From NCBI GenBank assembly GCA_014377425.1, contig JACMPQ010000015.1:1-33281 (forward strand): a stretch of DNA of 33,281 nucleotides, written 5' to 3'. The notes under the pieces are model-generated. The model was not told where the DNA came from, searched no databases, and worked only from the letters and a program-made list of their open reading frames with translations. Position numbers and translations under genes: made by a program. Below are positions 5,716 to 14,212 of this stretch, in pieces (position 1 is the first letter of the stretch; every line of letters begins with the position of its first letter). The stretch is from Microbacteriaceae bacterium. GTDB lineage: Bacteria > Actinomycetota > Actinomycetes > Actinomycetales > Microbacteriaceae.

Positions 5716-7861
5716 GGCAAATCGGCGGCTTAGCGCGGCCACCCGCTACGGCAAGTACGACGGCGGACCCGACCCGCTGGCTGCTCCCGTCGACGTCTCC
5801 GAGGCGCTCGCCGCGATCGGTGACGATGTGATGGCCGGCTCCTCCCCGGAGCGTGCCCTGCGCGAATTCCTCCGCCGGGGCGGCAGCCAGACCGGGTTGG
5901 ATGATCTGGCCAGGCAGGTGGCCGAGCGCAGGCGAGAACTCACCCAGAAGCACAACCTCGACGGCACCCTTCAGGAGATTCGCGAACTGCTCGAGAAAGC
6001 GGTGAAAGCGGAGCGAGCCCAGCTTGCTCGGGATGTCGAAATGGATGAGGGCGACCGAATGCTGGCCGAAATGCAGCTCGAGAACCTCCCGCCCTCCCCA
6101 GCGGCCGCGGTGAGCGAATTGAACGGGTACAACTGGCAAAGCGCCGAGGCACGAGCCGATTTCGAGAAGATTAAGGACCTTCTTGGCCGAGAGATGCTCG
6201 ACCAACGCTTCGCCGGCATGAAAAACGCGCTGGAGAACGCGACCGACGAGGACCGCGCCGAGATCAACGAAATGCTGAGGGATCTCAATGCGCTGCTGGA
6301 GGCCCACCAGCGCGGCGAAGACACCCCGGAGCAGTTCGACGAGTTCATGAAGAAACACGGCGAGAGTTTTCCGGATAACCCCAAAAACGTAGAGGAGTTG
6401 CTGGATTCGCTGGCTGAGCGTGCCGCCGCCGCCCAACGGATGCGCAACTCGATGACCCCGGAGCAGCGAAACGAACTCGACGCGCTGGCGCAGCAGGCGT
6501 TCGGCTCGCCCGAGCTAATGCAGTCACTTGCGCAGCTCGACGGTGCCCTGCAGTCGCTTCGCCCCGGCGAGGACTGGAGCGGTGGTGAGAGCATGAACGG
6601 CGGCGAGGGTCTCGGCCTTGGCGACGGCACGGGGGTGTTCCAGGACATCGCCGAACTCGACGCGCTGGCGGAACAGCTGGCGCAGTCATCCGGCGACTCC
6701 CGCATCGACGATTTGGATCTCGACACCCTGGCAAAGCAGCTCGGCGACGCGGCGGCGGTCGATGCGCGCACCCTGCAGCAATTGGAGAAGGCGCTGCGCG
6801 AAACCGGCACCATGAAACGGGACTCCGACGGACGGCTGAAGCTGACCCCGAAGGCGATGCGTCAGTTGGGCAAGGCCCTGCTGAAAGACGTAGCCAACCG
6901 GATGTCGGGCCGCCAGGGCAATCGCGACCTGCGGCGGGCCGGGGCGGCGGGGGAGAGATCCGGTGCCACCCGCGAGTGGAGCTTCGGCGACACCGAACCG
7001 TGGGATGTCACCCGCACAGTCACGAATGCGATCACCCGTACGGCGGGGCAGGGCGGAATTACGCGGGCAGGAACGGTCGGGGTGGGCGAAAGTGGATCAG
7101 CCGGCAGCTCGGCCGGCGGATCGGGCGCGGGCGCAGGCGGCGGCTCTCGAGTGGGCGTGCGCATCGAGATCGGCGACGTGGAGGTGCAGGAAACCGAGGG
7201 GCGCACTCAAGCATGCGTGGCCCTGCTCGTGGACACCTCGTTCTCGATGGCGATGGACGGGCGCTGGGTGCCGATGAAACGCACCGCTCTGGCCCTGCAC
7301 ACGCTGATCAAGAGCCGGTTTCGCGGCGATGAGCTGCAGCTTATCGCGTTCGGGCGGCATGCCGAGGTGATGGACATCGATCGGTTGACCGGGCTGGATG
7401 CCAAATACGACAAAGGTACCAACCTGCACCACGCGCTTCTTTTGGCCAATCGGCACTTTCGCAAGCATCCGAACGCCCAGCCTGTGCTGTTGATCGTCAC
7501 CGACGGGGAGCCGACCTCTCACCTTGAGGCCAGCGGCGAGGTGTTCTTCGACTATCCGCCCCATCCGGCCACGATCGCCTTCGCCGTGCGAGAACTCGAC
7601 AACAGCGCGCGGCTCGGTGCGCAGACGACTTTCTTCCGGTTGGGGGATGACCCCGGGCTTGCCCGATTCGTTGACTCGATGGCCAAGCGGGTTGACGGTT
7701 CGGTGGTGGCGCCGGAGTTGGACGATCTCGGGGTCGCGGTCGTGGGGTCGTATCTCGGTTCGCGTCAGGGCGGGGCGGGCGGCGCCGGCAAATACGGAAA
7801 CGCGGGCGGCCCTGGCGGCTACGGCGCGGGCGGGCCCGGCGATTTCTTCAGCCGTAGCTGA
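5708..7861 (+). CDS. VWA-domain protein, partner of the AAA+ ATPase
   Basis: The protein has 717 residues from ATG 5708, which overlaps the ATPase stop. Residues ~80-260 are helical and charged. A Gly/Ser-rich linker around 455-480 precedes the VWA domain (~500-680). The metal-ion-dependent adhesion site is intact: DTSFS (D509), the threonine of KGTNLHHAL and TDGEPTS (D599). The extreme C-terminus is a glycine-rich tail (GGAGGAGKYGNAGG onward, ending FFSRS). VWA proteins of this type act as the substrate-binding or adaptor half of MoxR/chelatase-like AAA+ machines, remodelling or activating other proteins. The long helical region may be where the target docks. The target is unknown. Confidence 0.87.
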   Translation: MARANRRLSAATRYGKYDGGPDPLAAPVDVSEALAAIGDDVMAGSSPERALREFLRRGGSQTGLDDLARQVAERRRELTQKHNLDGTLQEIRELLEKAVKAERAQLARDVEMDEGDRMLAEMQLENLPPSPAAAVSELNGYNWQSAEARADFEKIKDLLGREMLDQRFAGMKNALENATDEDRAEINEMLRDLNALLEAHQRGEDTPEQFDEFMKKHGESFPDNPKNVEELLDSLAERAAAAQRMRNSMTPEQRNELDALAQQAFGSPELMQSLAQLDGALQSLRPGEDWSGGESMNGGEGLGLGDGTGVFQDIAELDALAEQLAQSSGDSRIDDLDLDTLAKQLGDAAAVDARTLQQLEKALRETGTMKRDSDGRLKLTPKAMRQLGKALLKDVANRMSGRQGNRDLRRAGAAGERSGATREWSFGDTEPWDVTRTVTNAITRTAGQGGITRAGTVGVGESGSAGSSAGGSGAGAGGGSRVGVRIEIGDVEVQETEGRTQACVALLVDTSFSMAMDGRWVPMKRTALALHTLIKSRFRGDELQLIAFGRHAEVMDIDRLTGLDAKYDKGTNLHHALLLANRHFRKHPNAQPVLLIVTDGEPTSHLEASGEVFFDYPPHPATIAFAVRELDNSARLGAQTTFFRLGDDPGLARFVDSMAKRVDGSVVAPELDDLGVAVVGSYLGSRQGGAGGAGKYGNAGGPGGYGAGGPGDFFSRS

Positions 7862-7867
7862 CACGCA

Positions 7868-7914
7868 AAACCGGGCCGTTCACGCGGGAAGCTGCCGCGT
7901 GCACGGCCCGGTTT
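7868..7914. terminator. Long hairpin between convergent genes
   Basis: AAACCGGGCCGT (7868-7879) pairs perfectly with ACGGCCCGGTTT (7903-7914). Inside, CACGCGG (7881-7887) pairs with CCGCGTG (7895-7901) around a seven-base loop, with one mismatch between the two stems. The arm's own A and T runs give a short U tract in both directions, so it can end transcripts from both the VWA gene and the permease gene. Confidence 0.85.
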
Positions 7915-7925
7915 ATGCGACCCAG

Positions 7926-9452
7926 CTATGAACGCTTGTCGAAGACCTCGGCCTCCATCGCGTCGTAGCCCTCGATCTGCGGGTCGCCGTGTAGGCCTCC
8001 GCTGATCGCATACTCTTCCTCCGGCGAGAGCACCAAACGCTTGCGGCCCCAGACGGCGAAGATTACGAGCATCACCACGTAGACGATGGCGATCGCCGCG
8101 ATCGCCGGGCGGGCGGGTTCGTTAATAAAGAACCCGATGAAGATCGCGAGCGAGAATATGCCCGCGATAACCGCACCCGGGATACCCCAGGGGCTGAGGT
8201 ACGGGCGCTTCGCGTTCGGGAATTTTTTACGCAGGATGACGAAGGACACCATCTGCAGCATGTAGGCAATGACCGCACCCCACACCGCGATATTCAGCAC
8301 GATCGCTCCGGCAACGCCGTTAGCACCTCCCGCGGCATCGACAATGATCAGAGCGATGAAACCAATTACAGCTCCGACGAGTAGGGCGACTCCAGGCGTT
8401 TGGCGTTTTCCAGTCAGCGAGAGGAACCGCGGGTAGTAGCCGGCGCGGGAGAGCGAGTACATGTTGCGGCCATAGGCGAACATGATGCCCTGCAGCGATG
8501 CCAGCAGGCCGATTAGGGCGAACAGCGCGAGGGCGGCCGCGGCCTGATCGCCAACGATGGCGCGGAAGCCGTCGAGCAGCGGCTCACCGGAGGGCGAGGT
8601 CTTCTCGGCGCCCACGATGCCGGTGTTGAGAAAGAGAACCGCAAGGCCGGTGACGATGAGGGTCGTGCGGGCGATCAGGCCGGCGCGTGGGATGTCGCGA
8701 GCGGGGTTGTGCGCTTCCTCGGCGGCCAACGGCAACTCTTCGATTCCCAAAAAGAACCACATGGCGTAGGGAAGCGCAAACAGGATGGGCAACACCCCAT
8801 GGGGCAGGAACGCCGTTTGGCCGGCATCCGGTTTGATATCGAACAGTTTGTCGACGCTGAAGAGCCCGGAGAAGGCGGCCATTACCGAGAACACCACAAG
8901 GATGGCGAGCGAAATGATCGACACCACGATGGCGAACTTGAAGGAGATGGAGGAGCCGGCGGCGTTCAGCAGGATGAAGACGGCGTAGAGGATCGCCCAC
9001 CAGACCCAGGCGGGCATAGAGAAGTTCAGGAGCTCGGTGGTGATGTTGTTGGCGTAGCCGGCCGAGAAGTACACGATGACCGCGGTGGTGGCCACGTACT
9101 CGATCGTCTCGGCGAGCCCGGTGACGAAACCGCCCCACGGTCCCATGGCGGCCCGGGCGAAGGAGTAGGCCCCTCCGGTGTGCGGCATCGCTGCCGACAT
9201 CTCGCCGATCGAGAACATCATGCCGTAGTACATGACAATGAGCAGCGCGAAGGCGATCACCATTCCGCCGAAACCCGCGTAGCCGATGCCAAAGTTCCAG
9301 CCGGAAAAGTCGCCCGAAATGACGGCGGCAATCGCGAGGCCCCACAGCCCCCAAATTCCGGCGCTGCGCTTGAGTCCTCGCTTCTCGAAATAGCCGTCTT
9401 CTACCTTGCGATAGGTAACGCCCGACACGCTTTTGTGGCCCGGATCAGTCAT
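7926..9452 (-). CDS. APC-family permease, ethanolamine-permease type
   Basis: The protein has 508 residues and about twelve hydrophobic segments. The N-terminal YFEKRGLKRSAGIWGLWGLAIAAVISGDFSGWNFG and the later GEMSAAMPHTGGAYSFARAAMGPWGGFVTGLAE match the ethanolamine permease branch of the amino acid/polyamine/organocation family, in which the first helix carries 'VISGDFSGWN'. FFLGIEELPLAAEEAHNP is also typical. It should import a small amine in symport with protons. The ATG at 9452 was chosen over an upstream TTG because GGGAG sits eight bases before it. It is divergent from the gamma-glutamyl ligase gene 291 bases away, which fits uptake of that enzyme's substrate. Confidence 0.82.
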   Translation of the reverse strand: MTDPGHKSVSGVTYRKVEDGYFEKRGLKRSAGIWGLWGLAIAAVISGDFSGWNFGIGYAGFGGMVIAFALLIVMYYGMMFSIGEMSAAMPHTGGAYSFARAAMGPWGGFVTGLAETIEYVATTAVIVYFSAGYANNITTELLNFSMPAWVWWAILYAVFILLNAAGSSISFKFAIVVSIISLAILVVFSVMAAFSGLFSVDKLFDIKPDAGQTAFLPHGVLPILFALPYAMWFFLGIEELPLAAEEAHNPARDIPRAGLIARTTLIVTGLAVLFLNTGIVGAEKTSPSGEPLLDGFRAIVGDQAAAALALFALIGLLASLQGIMFAYGRNMYSLSRAGYYPRFLSLTGKRQTPGVALLVGAVIGFIALIIVDAAGGANGVAGAIVLNIAVWGAVIAYMLQMVSFVILRKKFPNAKRPYLSPWGIPGAVIAGIFSLAIFIGFFINEPARPAIAAIAIVYVVMLVIFAVWGRKRLVLSPEEEYAISGGLHGDPQIEGYDAMEAEVFDKRS

Positions 9453-9743
9453 TCGTGGTTCTCCCAAACAAAGGTGAAAGACGCGGGCATCATTGCGCGC
9501 GCAGGGAATCGCTGTCTATGGAGCGTAATGCCCTATTGGCCCTTCGTAACTACCTTTGGATGTTAAAAGTTTGTTTCCTAATCAACTGGCGTGCTGCCCA
9601 CGTTGTGATGTAATGGTCGGGCGCAGCCACTGACGGATTTGGTTATCACCTTCGAAAGGGGTGCGCCGCTCTGCTGCCGCGAAAGTTTTCTACTGCCGCG
9701 CCGAAGACTAGACGCTGCTGCACACTCAATGAGGAGACGAACG
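9453..9743. promoter_or_regulatory. Divergent promoter region between the permease and the gamma-glutamyl ligase gene
   Basis: These 291 bases hold no gene. They contain the shared 15-nt motif at 9682-9696, a near-palindrome GGTTATCACC (9641-9650) that a GntR-type protein could bind, and CTGCCGCG twice (9674-9681 and 9693-9700). GAGGAG at 9731-9736 is the ribosome site for the + strand gene. Clear -35/-10 pairs could not be assigned. Confidence 0.5.
9682..9696 (-). promoter_or_regulatory. 15-nt motif shared with the XRE-cupin promoter
   Basis: On the minus strand this reads GCAGTAGAAAACTTT. It matches GCAGCATAAAACTTT at 17896-17910 at 13 of 15 positions. Both copies lie in control regions of the same putative pathway, so this is a candidate operator for the PuuR-like regulator encoded at 17977. 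Confidence 0.4.
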
Positions 9744-11111
9744 ATGGCGCTACCCACCGGAATGCTGACCCTGCACGAACTGAATTCCCTCATCAAGGGT
9801 GGCGATATCGATACGGTTATCGTCGCATTTACCGATATGCAGGGTCGATTGATTGGAAAGCGCGTTTCGGCCCGCTATTTCGCCGCCGAAGTGGCTTCAC
9901 ACGGCGCAGAGTGCTGTAACTACCTGCTCGCTGTCGACGTAGAAATGAATACCGTCGACGGTTATGCCATTTCCTCGTGGGAAACCGGATATGGCGATAT
10001 GGCGATGATCCCCGATTTCTCCACTCTGCGCCTCCTGCCCTGGCAGCCCGGAACAGCTTTGGTCATGGCAGATCTGACCTGGTTGGATGAGACAGCCGTT
10101 CGCCCAGCGCCGCGCGAAATTCTTAAGACCCAGCTCGCGCGCCTCGAAGCGCTCGGGCTCAGCGCTCACGTGGGTACCGAACTCGAATTCATTGTCTTTG
10201 ACGACAGCTACCGCGAGGCCTGGAAGAAGGGCTATGTCGGGTTGGCTGCCGCCACCGACTACAACGTCGACTACGCGATCCTCGCCTCCACCCGCATGGA
10301 GCCGCTCTTGCGCGACATCCGAAACGGGATGGAAGGCGCGGGGCTGTATTGCGAGGGCGTTAAGGGCGAATGCAACTACGGTCAGCAGGAAATCGCGTTC
10401 AAGTACGACGAAGCCCTGGTGACCTGCGATAACCATTCGCTCTACAAAAATGGGGCCAAGGAGATCGCCGACCAGCACGGTAAATCGCTCACCTTCATGG
10501 CGAAGTTCAACGAGCGTGAGGGCAACAGCTGCCACATTCACATCAGCCTGCGCGGGCTCGATGGCAGCGCCGTGCTGTCCGACCCAGATGCCCCCGACGG
10601 CATGAGCAAAATGTTCCGCCATTTTCTGGCCGGCCAATTGGCGACGATGCGTGAACTCACCCTGTTCTTTGCCCCCAACATCAACTCCTACAAGCGTTTT
10701 GTGGAGGGCTCGTTCGCGCCCACTGCCGTGGCGTGGGGAATGGATAACCGCACCTGCGCGCTGCGTGTCGTGGGCAAGGGCCTCGGAATGCGGGTCGAAA
10801 ACCGTGTGCCCGGCGGGGATGTAAACCAGTACCTCGCGGTGTCGGCCCTCATCGCGGGTGGTCTGTACGGCATCGAGCACGAACTGGAGTTGGAGCCGAT
10901 GCTCACCGGCAACGCCTACAGCAGTGATGCCGCGCGCGTGCCGACCAATCTGCGGACCGCAGCCGAACTGTTCGGCCAATCGGCCATCGCCCGGGCAGCG
11001 TTCGGCGACGACATCGTGGAGCACTACCTCAACAACGCCGCAATCGAGTTGGCGGCGTTCGACTCGGCGATCACCGACTGGGAACGCGTGCGCGGCTTTG
11101 AGCGGCTCTAA
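9744..11111 (+). CDS. Glutamine-synthetase-like gamma-glutamyl-amine ligase (GlnA4/PuuA type)
   Basis: The protein has 455 residues from ATG 9744, with GAGGAG seven bases upstream. Type I glutamine synthetase features are present: the beta-grasp N-terminus (VAFTDMQGRLIGKRVSARYF), metal ligands in GTELEF (E146, E148) and in the GEC-NYGQQE segment (E209, E216), and the histidines of SCHIHISL (H264, H266). Divergences such as GGDVNQYLAVSALIAGG and the lack of the adenylylation loop place it with PuuA/GlnA3/GlnA4 enzymes, which join glutamate to an amine with ATP. In Streptomyces coelicolor GlnA4 acts on ethanolamine. The divergent ethanolamine-type permease and downstream alcohol- and aldehyde-oxidising genes favour an amino alcohol here; a polyamine is the main alternative. 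Confidence 0.85.
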   Translation: MALPTGMLTLHELNSLIKGGDIDTVIVAFTDMQGRLIGKRVSARYFAAEVASHGAECCNYLLAVDVEMNTVDGYAISSWETGYGDMAMIPDFSTLRLLPWQPGTALVMADLTWLDETAVRPAPREILKTQLARLEALGLSAHVGTELEFIVFDDSYREAWKKGYVGLAAATDYNVDYAILASTRMEPLLRDIRNGMEGAGLYCEGVKGECNYGQQEIAFKYDEALVTCDNHSLYKNGAKEIADQHGKSLTFMAKFNEREGNSCHIHISLRGLDGSAVLSDPDAPDGMSKMFRHFLAGQLATMRELTLFFAPNINSYKRFVEGSFAPTAVAWGMDNRTCALRVVGKGLGMRVENRVPGGDVNQYLAVSALIAGGLYGIEHELELEPMLTGNAYSSDAARVPTNLRTAAELFGQSAIARAAFGDDIVEHYLNNAAIELAAFDSAITDWERVRGFERL

Positions 11112-11115
11112 GCCG

Positions 11116-11994
11116 GTGTTGGGCTCGGGAATATTGGGCGATCTAGAGTCTGCGGCGGGCTCGGCTGCTTCGGATGCCGCTTCCGCGCCACTAATCGGCA
11201 TCACGAGCTACCTCGAACGGGCGCAAACCGGCGTCTGGGATGTGCGCGCGGCCTACCTGCCCGAGGTCTACCTCGATTCGGTGACCCGCGCCGGAGGTGT
11301 GGCGGTTCTGTTGCCGCCGCAACCGGTGACTGCCGCGGCGATCGACCGGGTGATCGACGCCCTCGACGGACTCGTGCTCAGTGGGGGAGCGGATGTCGAC
11401 CCGGCCCTCTATGGGCAAGAAGCGCACGAGCGCACCGGCACCCCCCGCACCGACCGCGACGCCTGGGAGCTGGCATTGATTCGGCGTGCGATCGAACGCG
11501 AGTTGCCATTTTTGGCGATCTGCCGGGGTGCCCAGGTGTTGAACGTGGCCCTCGGCGGCACCCTGCATCAGCATCTGCCCGACCTCGTCGGTAGCGAAAA
11601 GTATCAGGTTGGCGCGGGCCAGTTTTCGGCCATCGACGTGCTCGTGGCGGCCGATAGCCAACTCGCTCGCGTGCTTGGCCAGACCGCCGCAAACCTCAGC
11701 GTGCAGTGTTACCACCATCAGGCTCTCGACAGGGTGGCCCCCGGTCTCACGGTGAGCGCCGCGACCGACGACGGCGTGATCGAGGCGGTGGAGCTTGACG
11801 GCGTGCCGTTCGGGATCGCCGTGCAGTGGCATCCGGAACAGGATGCGGCCGACCACAGGCTCTTCGCCGGATTGGTCGCCGCGGCGCAGGCTGCCACCCC
11901 CAAACCCGCATCACCGACCGCCGCAGCCCCGACTTCAGCAGCCCCGATCTCAGTAGCCCCGATTTCAGTAACACCGAAAGGCACCGACCAATGA
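11116..11994 (+). CDS. Class I glutamine-amidotransferase-like gamma-glutamyl hydrolase (PuuD type)
   Basis: The protein has about 292 residues from GTG 11116, four bases after the ligase stop; TTG 11119 and TTG 11134 are other options, since no strong ribosome site is visible. The peptidase C26 signature is complete: LVLSGGADVDPALYG, the nucleophile elbow AICRGAQVLN (C136) and QWHPEQ (H239, E241). The family splits gamma-glutamyl bonds, as PuuD does with gamma-glutamyl-GABA. In this cluster it should release glutamate and the oxidised product after the aldehyde dehydrogenase step. The last 30 residues are an Ala/Pro/Ser/Thr tail encoded by 15-bp repeats and overlap the next gene by ATGA. Confidence 0.87.
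   Translation: MLGSGILGDLESAAGSAASDAASAPLIGITSYLERAQTGVWDVRAAYLPEVYLDSVTRAGGVAVLLPPQPVTAAAIDRVIDALDGLVLSGGADVDPALYGQEAHERTGTPRTDRDAWELALIRRAIERELPFLAICRGAQVLNVALGGTLHQHLPDLVGSEKYQVGAGQFSAIDVLVAADSQLARVLGQTAANLSVQCYHHQALDRVAPGLTVSAATDDGVIEAVELDGVPFGIAVQWHPEQDAADHRLFAGLVAAAQAATPKPASPTAAAPTSAAPISVAPISVTPKGTDQ
11933..11992. repeat. 15-bp tandem repeats at the 3' end of the hydrolase gene
   Basis: GCAGCCCCGACTTCA, GCAGCCCCGATCTCA and GTAGCCCCGATTTCA lie in tandem (11933-11977), followed by a decayed fourth unit (GTAACACCGAAAGGC). They encode an AAPTSAAPISVAPISVTP-like tail. The unit keeps the frame, and the last unit carries the GAAAGG ribosome site of the next gene. Confidence 0.85.
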
Positions 11995-13352
11995 CCGTCA
12001 CCACCCTCGTCAACCCCGCCAATGCGCAGGCCTTTCGTGAGGTGCGCCACACGACGCTCGAAGAAGTGGATGACGCCATCGCGCTCGCCGCCAGTGCGCA
12101 GCGGGTCTGGGCGGCATTAGCGCCGGCCGAACGTGCCGCGGGCCTGCGCCGGTTCGCCACCGCGGTGGACGCCGCGGTGGAGGATCTTGCGCTGTTGGAG
12201 GTACTGAACTCCGGGCATCCGATCTCGCAGGCTCGCTGGGAGGCGGGGCACGTGCGCGACGTTTTGACCTACTATTCCGCGGCCCCCGAACGCCTCTCCG
12301 GCCGGCAAATTCCGGTAGCTGGCGGAATCGACATCACCTTCCTCGAGCCGATCGGTGTGGTCGGGGTGATTGTGCCGTGGAACTTTCCGATGACGATCGC
12401 GAGCTGGGGGTTCGCGCCGGCACTCGCCGCGGGTAATGCCGTGGTGCTGAAGCCCGCCGATTGGACCCCGCTCACCGCCATCCGATTGGGCGAACTGGCC
12501 CTCGAAGCCGACCTGCCGCCGGGACTCTTTCAGGTGCTCCCCGGCCGCGGGTCGGTGGTCGGCGAACGGTTCATCTCCCACCCCGGTGTCGGCAAAATCG
12601 TGTTCACCGGCTCCACCGAGGTGGGCAAGCAGGTGATGGCGGGCTGCTCCACCCAGGTGAAGGCGGTGACGCTGGAGCTCGGCGGCAAAAGCGCCAATGT
12701 GATCTTTGCCGACGCCGACCTCGAGAAGGCCGCTGCGACCGCGCCCTACGCCGTGTTCGAGAATGCCGGCCAGGATTGCTGCGCCCGCAGCCGCATTCTG
12801 GTTGAGCGCCAAGTTTTCGACCGCTTTCTGGAGCTGCTCGAGCCCGCAGTGCAGGGGGTCAAGGTCGGCGATCCGGCCAACGAAACCACCGAAATGGGGC
12901 CGCTGGTTTCGCAGAAACACTTCGACAGCGTGACCTCCTATGTTCCGGATGACGCGCCCGTCGCCTTTCGTGGCAGTGCCCCGGGCGGTCCCGGCTTCTG
13001 GTTCGCACCGACGGTGCTCCTCCCGGACAGCCGCAGCGACCGCACCGTCGTGGACGAAATCTTCGGACCGGTGGTCACCGTCTTGCCTTTTGATGACGAA
13101 GCGGATGCGATCTCGCTCGCGAATGACAGCATCTACGGCCTTTCCGGCTCGATCTGGACCAGAGATGTGGGCCGCGCCATCCGTGTCTCCCGGGGAATCG
13201 CCAGCGGAAACCTGTCGGTGAACTCGCACTCCTCGGTGCGCTACTCGACTCCGTTCGGCGGCTTCAAGCAGAGCGGGCTGGGCCGCGAGCTCGGACCGGA
13301 TGCCGCCAACGCCTTCACCGAGACCAAGAACGTTTTCATCTCCACCGACTAA
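11991..13352 (+). CDS. NAD(P)-dependent aldehyde dehydrogenase
   Basis: The protein has 453 residues from ATG 11991, overlapping the hydrolase stop. Catalytic features are intact: PWNFP (N131), VVLKP (K154), FTGSTEVGKQV for the cofactor fold, LELGGKSANVIF (E229) and FENAGQDC with the nucleophile C263. EIFGPVVTVLPF and the C-terminal PFGGFKQSGLGRELG are standard. It should oxidise a gamma-glutamyl amino-aldehyde to the acid, as PuuC does in the putrescine pathway. At 453 residues it is slightly short for the family because the N-terminal arm is trimmed. The position between hydrolase and SDR supports a place in one operon. Confidence 0.9.
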   Translation: MTVTTLVNPANAQAFREVRHTTLEEVDDAIALAASAQRVWAALAPAERAAGLRRFATAVDAAVEDLALLEVLNSGHPISQARWEAGHVRDVLTYYSAAPERLSGRQIPVAGGIDITFLEPIGVVGVIVPWNFPMTIASWGFAPALAAGNAVVLKPADWTPLTAIRLGELALEADLPPGLFQVLPGRGSVVGERFISHPGVGKIVFTGSTEVGKQVMAGCSTQVKAVTLELGGKSANVIFADADLEKAAATAPYAVFENAGQDCCARSRILVERQVFDRFLELLEPAVQGVKVGDPANETTEMGPLVSQKHFDSVTSYVPDDAPVAFRGSAPGGPGFWFAPTVLLPDSRSDRTVVDEIFGPVVTVLPFDDEADAISLANDSIYGLSGSIWTRDVGRAIRVSRGIASGNLSVNSHSSVRYSTPFGGFKQSGLGRELGPDAANAFTETKNVFISTD

Positions 13353-13397
13353 CCCCTTTTTTCACCACCCACGAACCACCACATTTGGGAGCACGAC

Positions 13398-14186
13398 ATG
13401 GCAATAACCCCCATTAACCTCACCCAGCGGCTTGCCGGGAAGGTCGCGGTGATCACCGGCGGCGCGAGCGGCATCGGGTTCGCCACCGCCAAGCGGTTCG
13501 CCGCCGAGGGCGCGAGGGTCGTGATCGGCGATGTCGATGAGACGACCGGCACCGCGGCAGCCCTCGAGGTTGACGGCCTTTTTGTGAAGGTCGACGTGAC
13601 CGACCAGGATCAGGTCGACAACCTGTTCTTCCAGGCCAACGAAACTTACGGCTCGGTCGATATCGCGTTCAACAACGCCGGCATCTCCCCGCCAGACGAT
13701 GACTCGATCGAAACCACCGAGCTCCCGGCTTGGCAAAAAGTGCAGGATGTGAACCTCAAGTCGGTGTACCTCTGCTCGCGTGCGGCACTGCGCTACATGG
13801 TGAAGCAGCAGAGCGGATCGATCATCAACACGGCCTCGTTTGTGGCGGTGCTCGGCTCGGCTACCAGCCAGATTTCCTACACCGCCTCAAAGGGTGGAGT
13901 CTTGGCGATGAGCCGCGAGCTCGGTGTGCAGTTCGCCCGCCAGGGAATTCGGGTCAACGCCCTCTGCCCTGGACCGGTGAACACCCCCCTCCTGCAGGAG
14001 CTCTTCGCCAAAGACGAGGAACGCGCGCAGCGCCGCCTCGTGCACGTTCCGGTCGGACGCTTCGCCCAGCCGGATGAACTCGCCGCCGCGGTCGCGTTCC
14101 TCGCGAGTGACGACGCCTCGTTCATTACCGGCACCACCTTCATGGTCGACGGCGGAATCAGCGCCGCCTACGTAACACCGCTGTAA
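13398..14186 (+). CDS. Short-chain dehydrogenase/reductase
   Basis: The protein has 262 residues. The cofactor motif is TGGASGIG (about 20-27), DVDET follows the second strand (an acidic residue there favours NAD+), NNAG is at about 95, NTASF carries the catalytic serine region and YTASK holds the catalytic Tyr and Lys. FITGTTFMVDGG near the C-terminus is classic for FabG-like SDRs. GGGAG (13387-13391) precedes the ATG. Automatic annotation would call it 3-oxoacyl-ACP reductase, but its place after ligase, hydrolase and aldehyde dehydrogenase genes suggests it oxidises the alcohol of a gamma-glutamylated amino alcohol. The Zn alcohol dehydrogenase at 16622 competes for that role. Confidence 0.88.
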   Translation: MAITPINLTQRLAGKVAVITGGASGIGFATAKRFAAEGARVVIGDVDETTGTAAALEVDGLFVKVDVTDQDQVDNLFFQANETYGSVDIAFNNAGISPPDDDSIETTELPAWQKVQDVNLKSVYLCSRAALRYMVKQQSGSIINTASFVAVLGSATSQISYTASKGGVLAMSRELGVQFARQGIRVNALCPGPVNTPLLQELFAKDEERAQRRLVHVPVGRFAQPDELAAAVAFLASDDASFITGTTFMVDGGISAAYVTPL

Positions 14187-14212
14187 CCACGCGGATTGGG
14201 CGGGAGATCACG

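Noticed and set aside
9897-11204. 435-codon minus-strand ORF
   Set aside because: Shadow of the gamma-glutamyl ligase gene, whose metal ligands and motifs are intact on the plus strand.
12117-13229. 370-codon minus-strand ORF
   Set aside because: Shadow of the aldehyde dehydrogenase gene.
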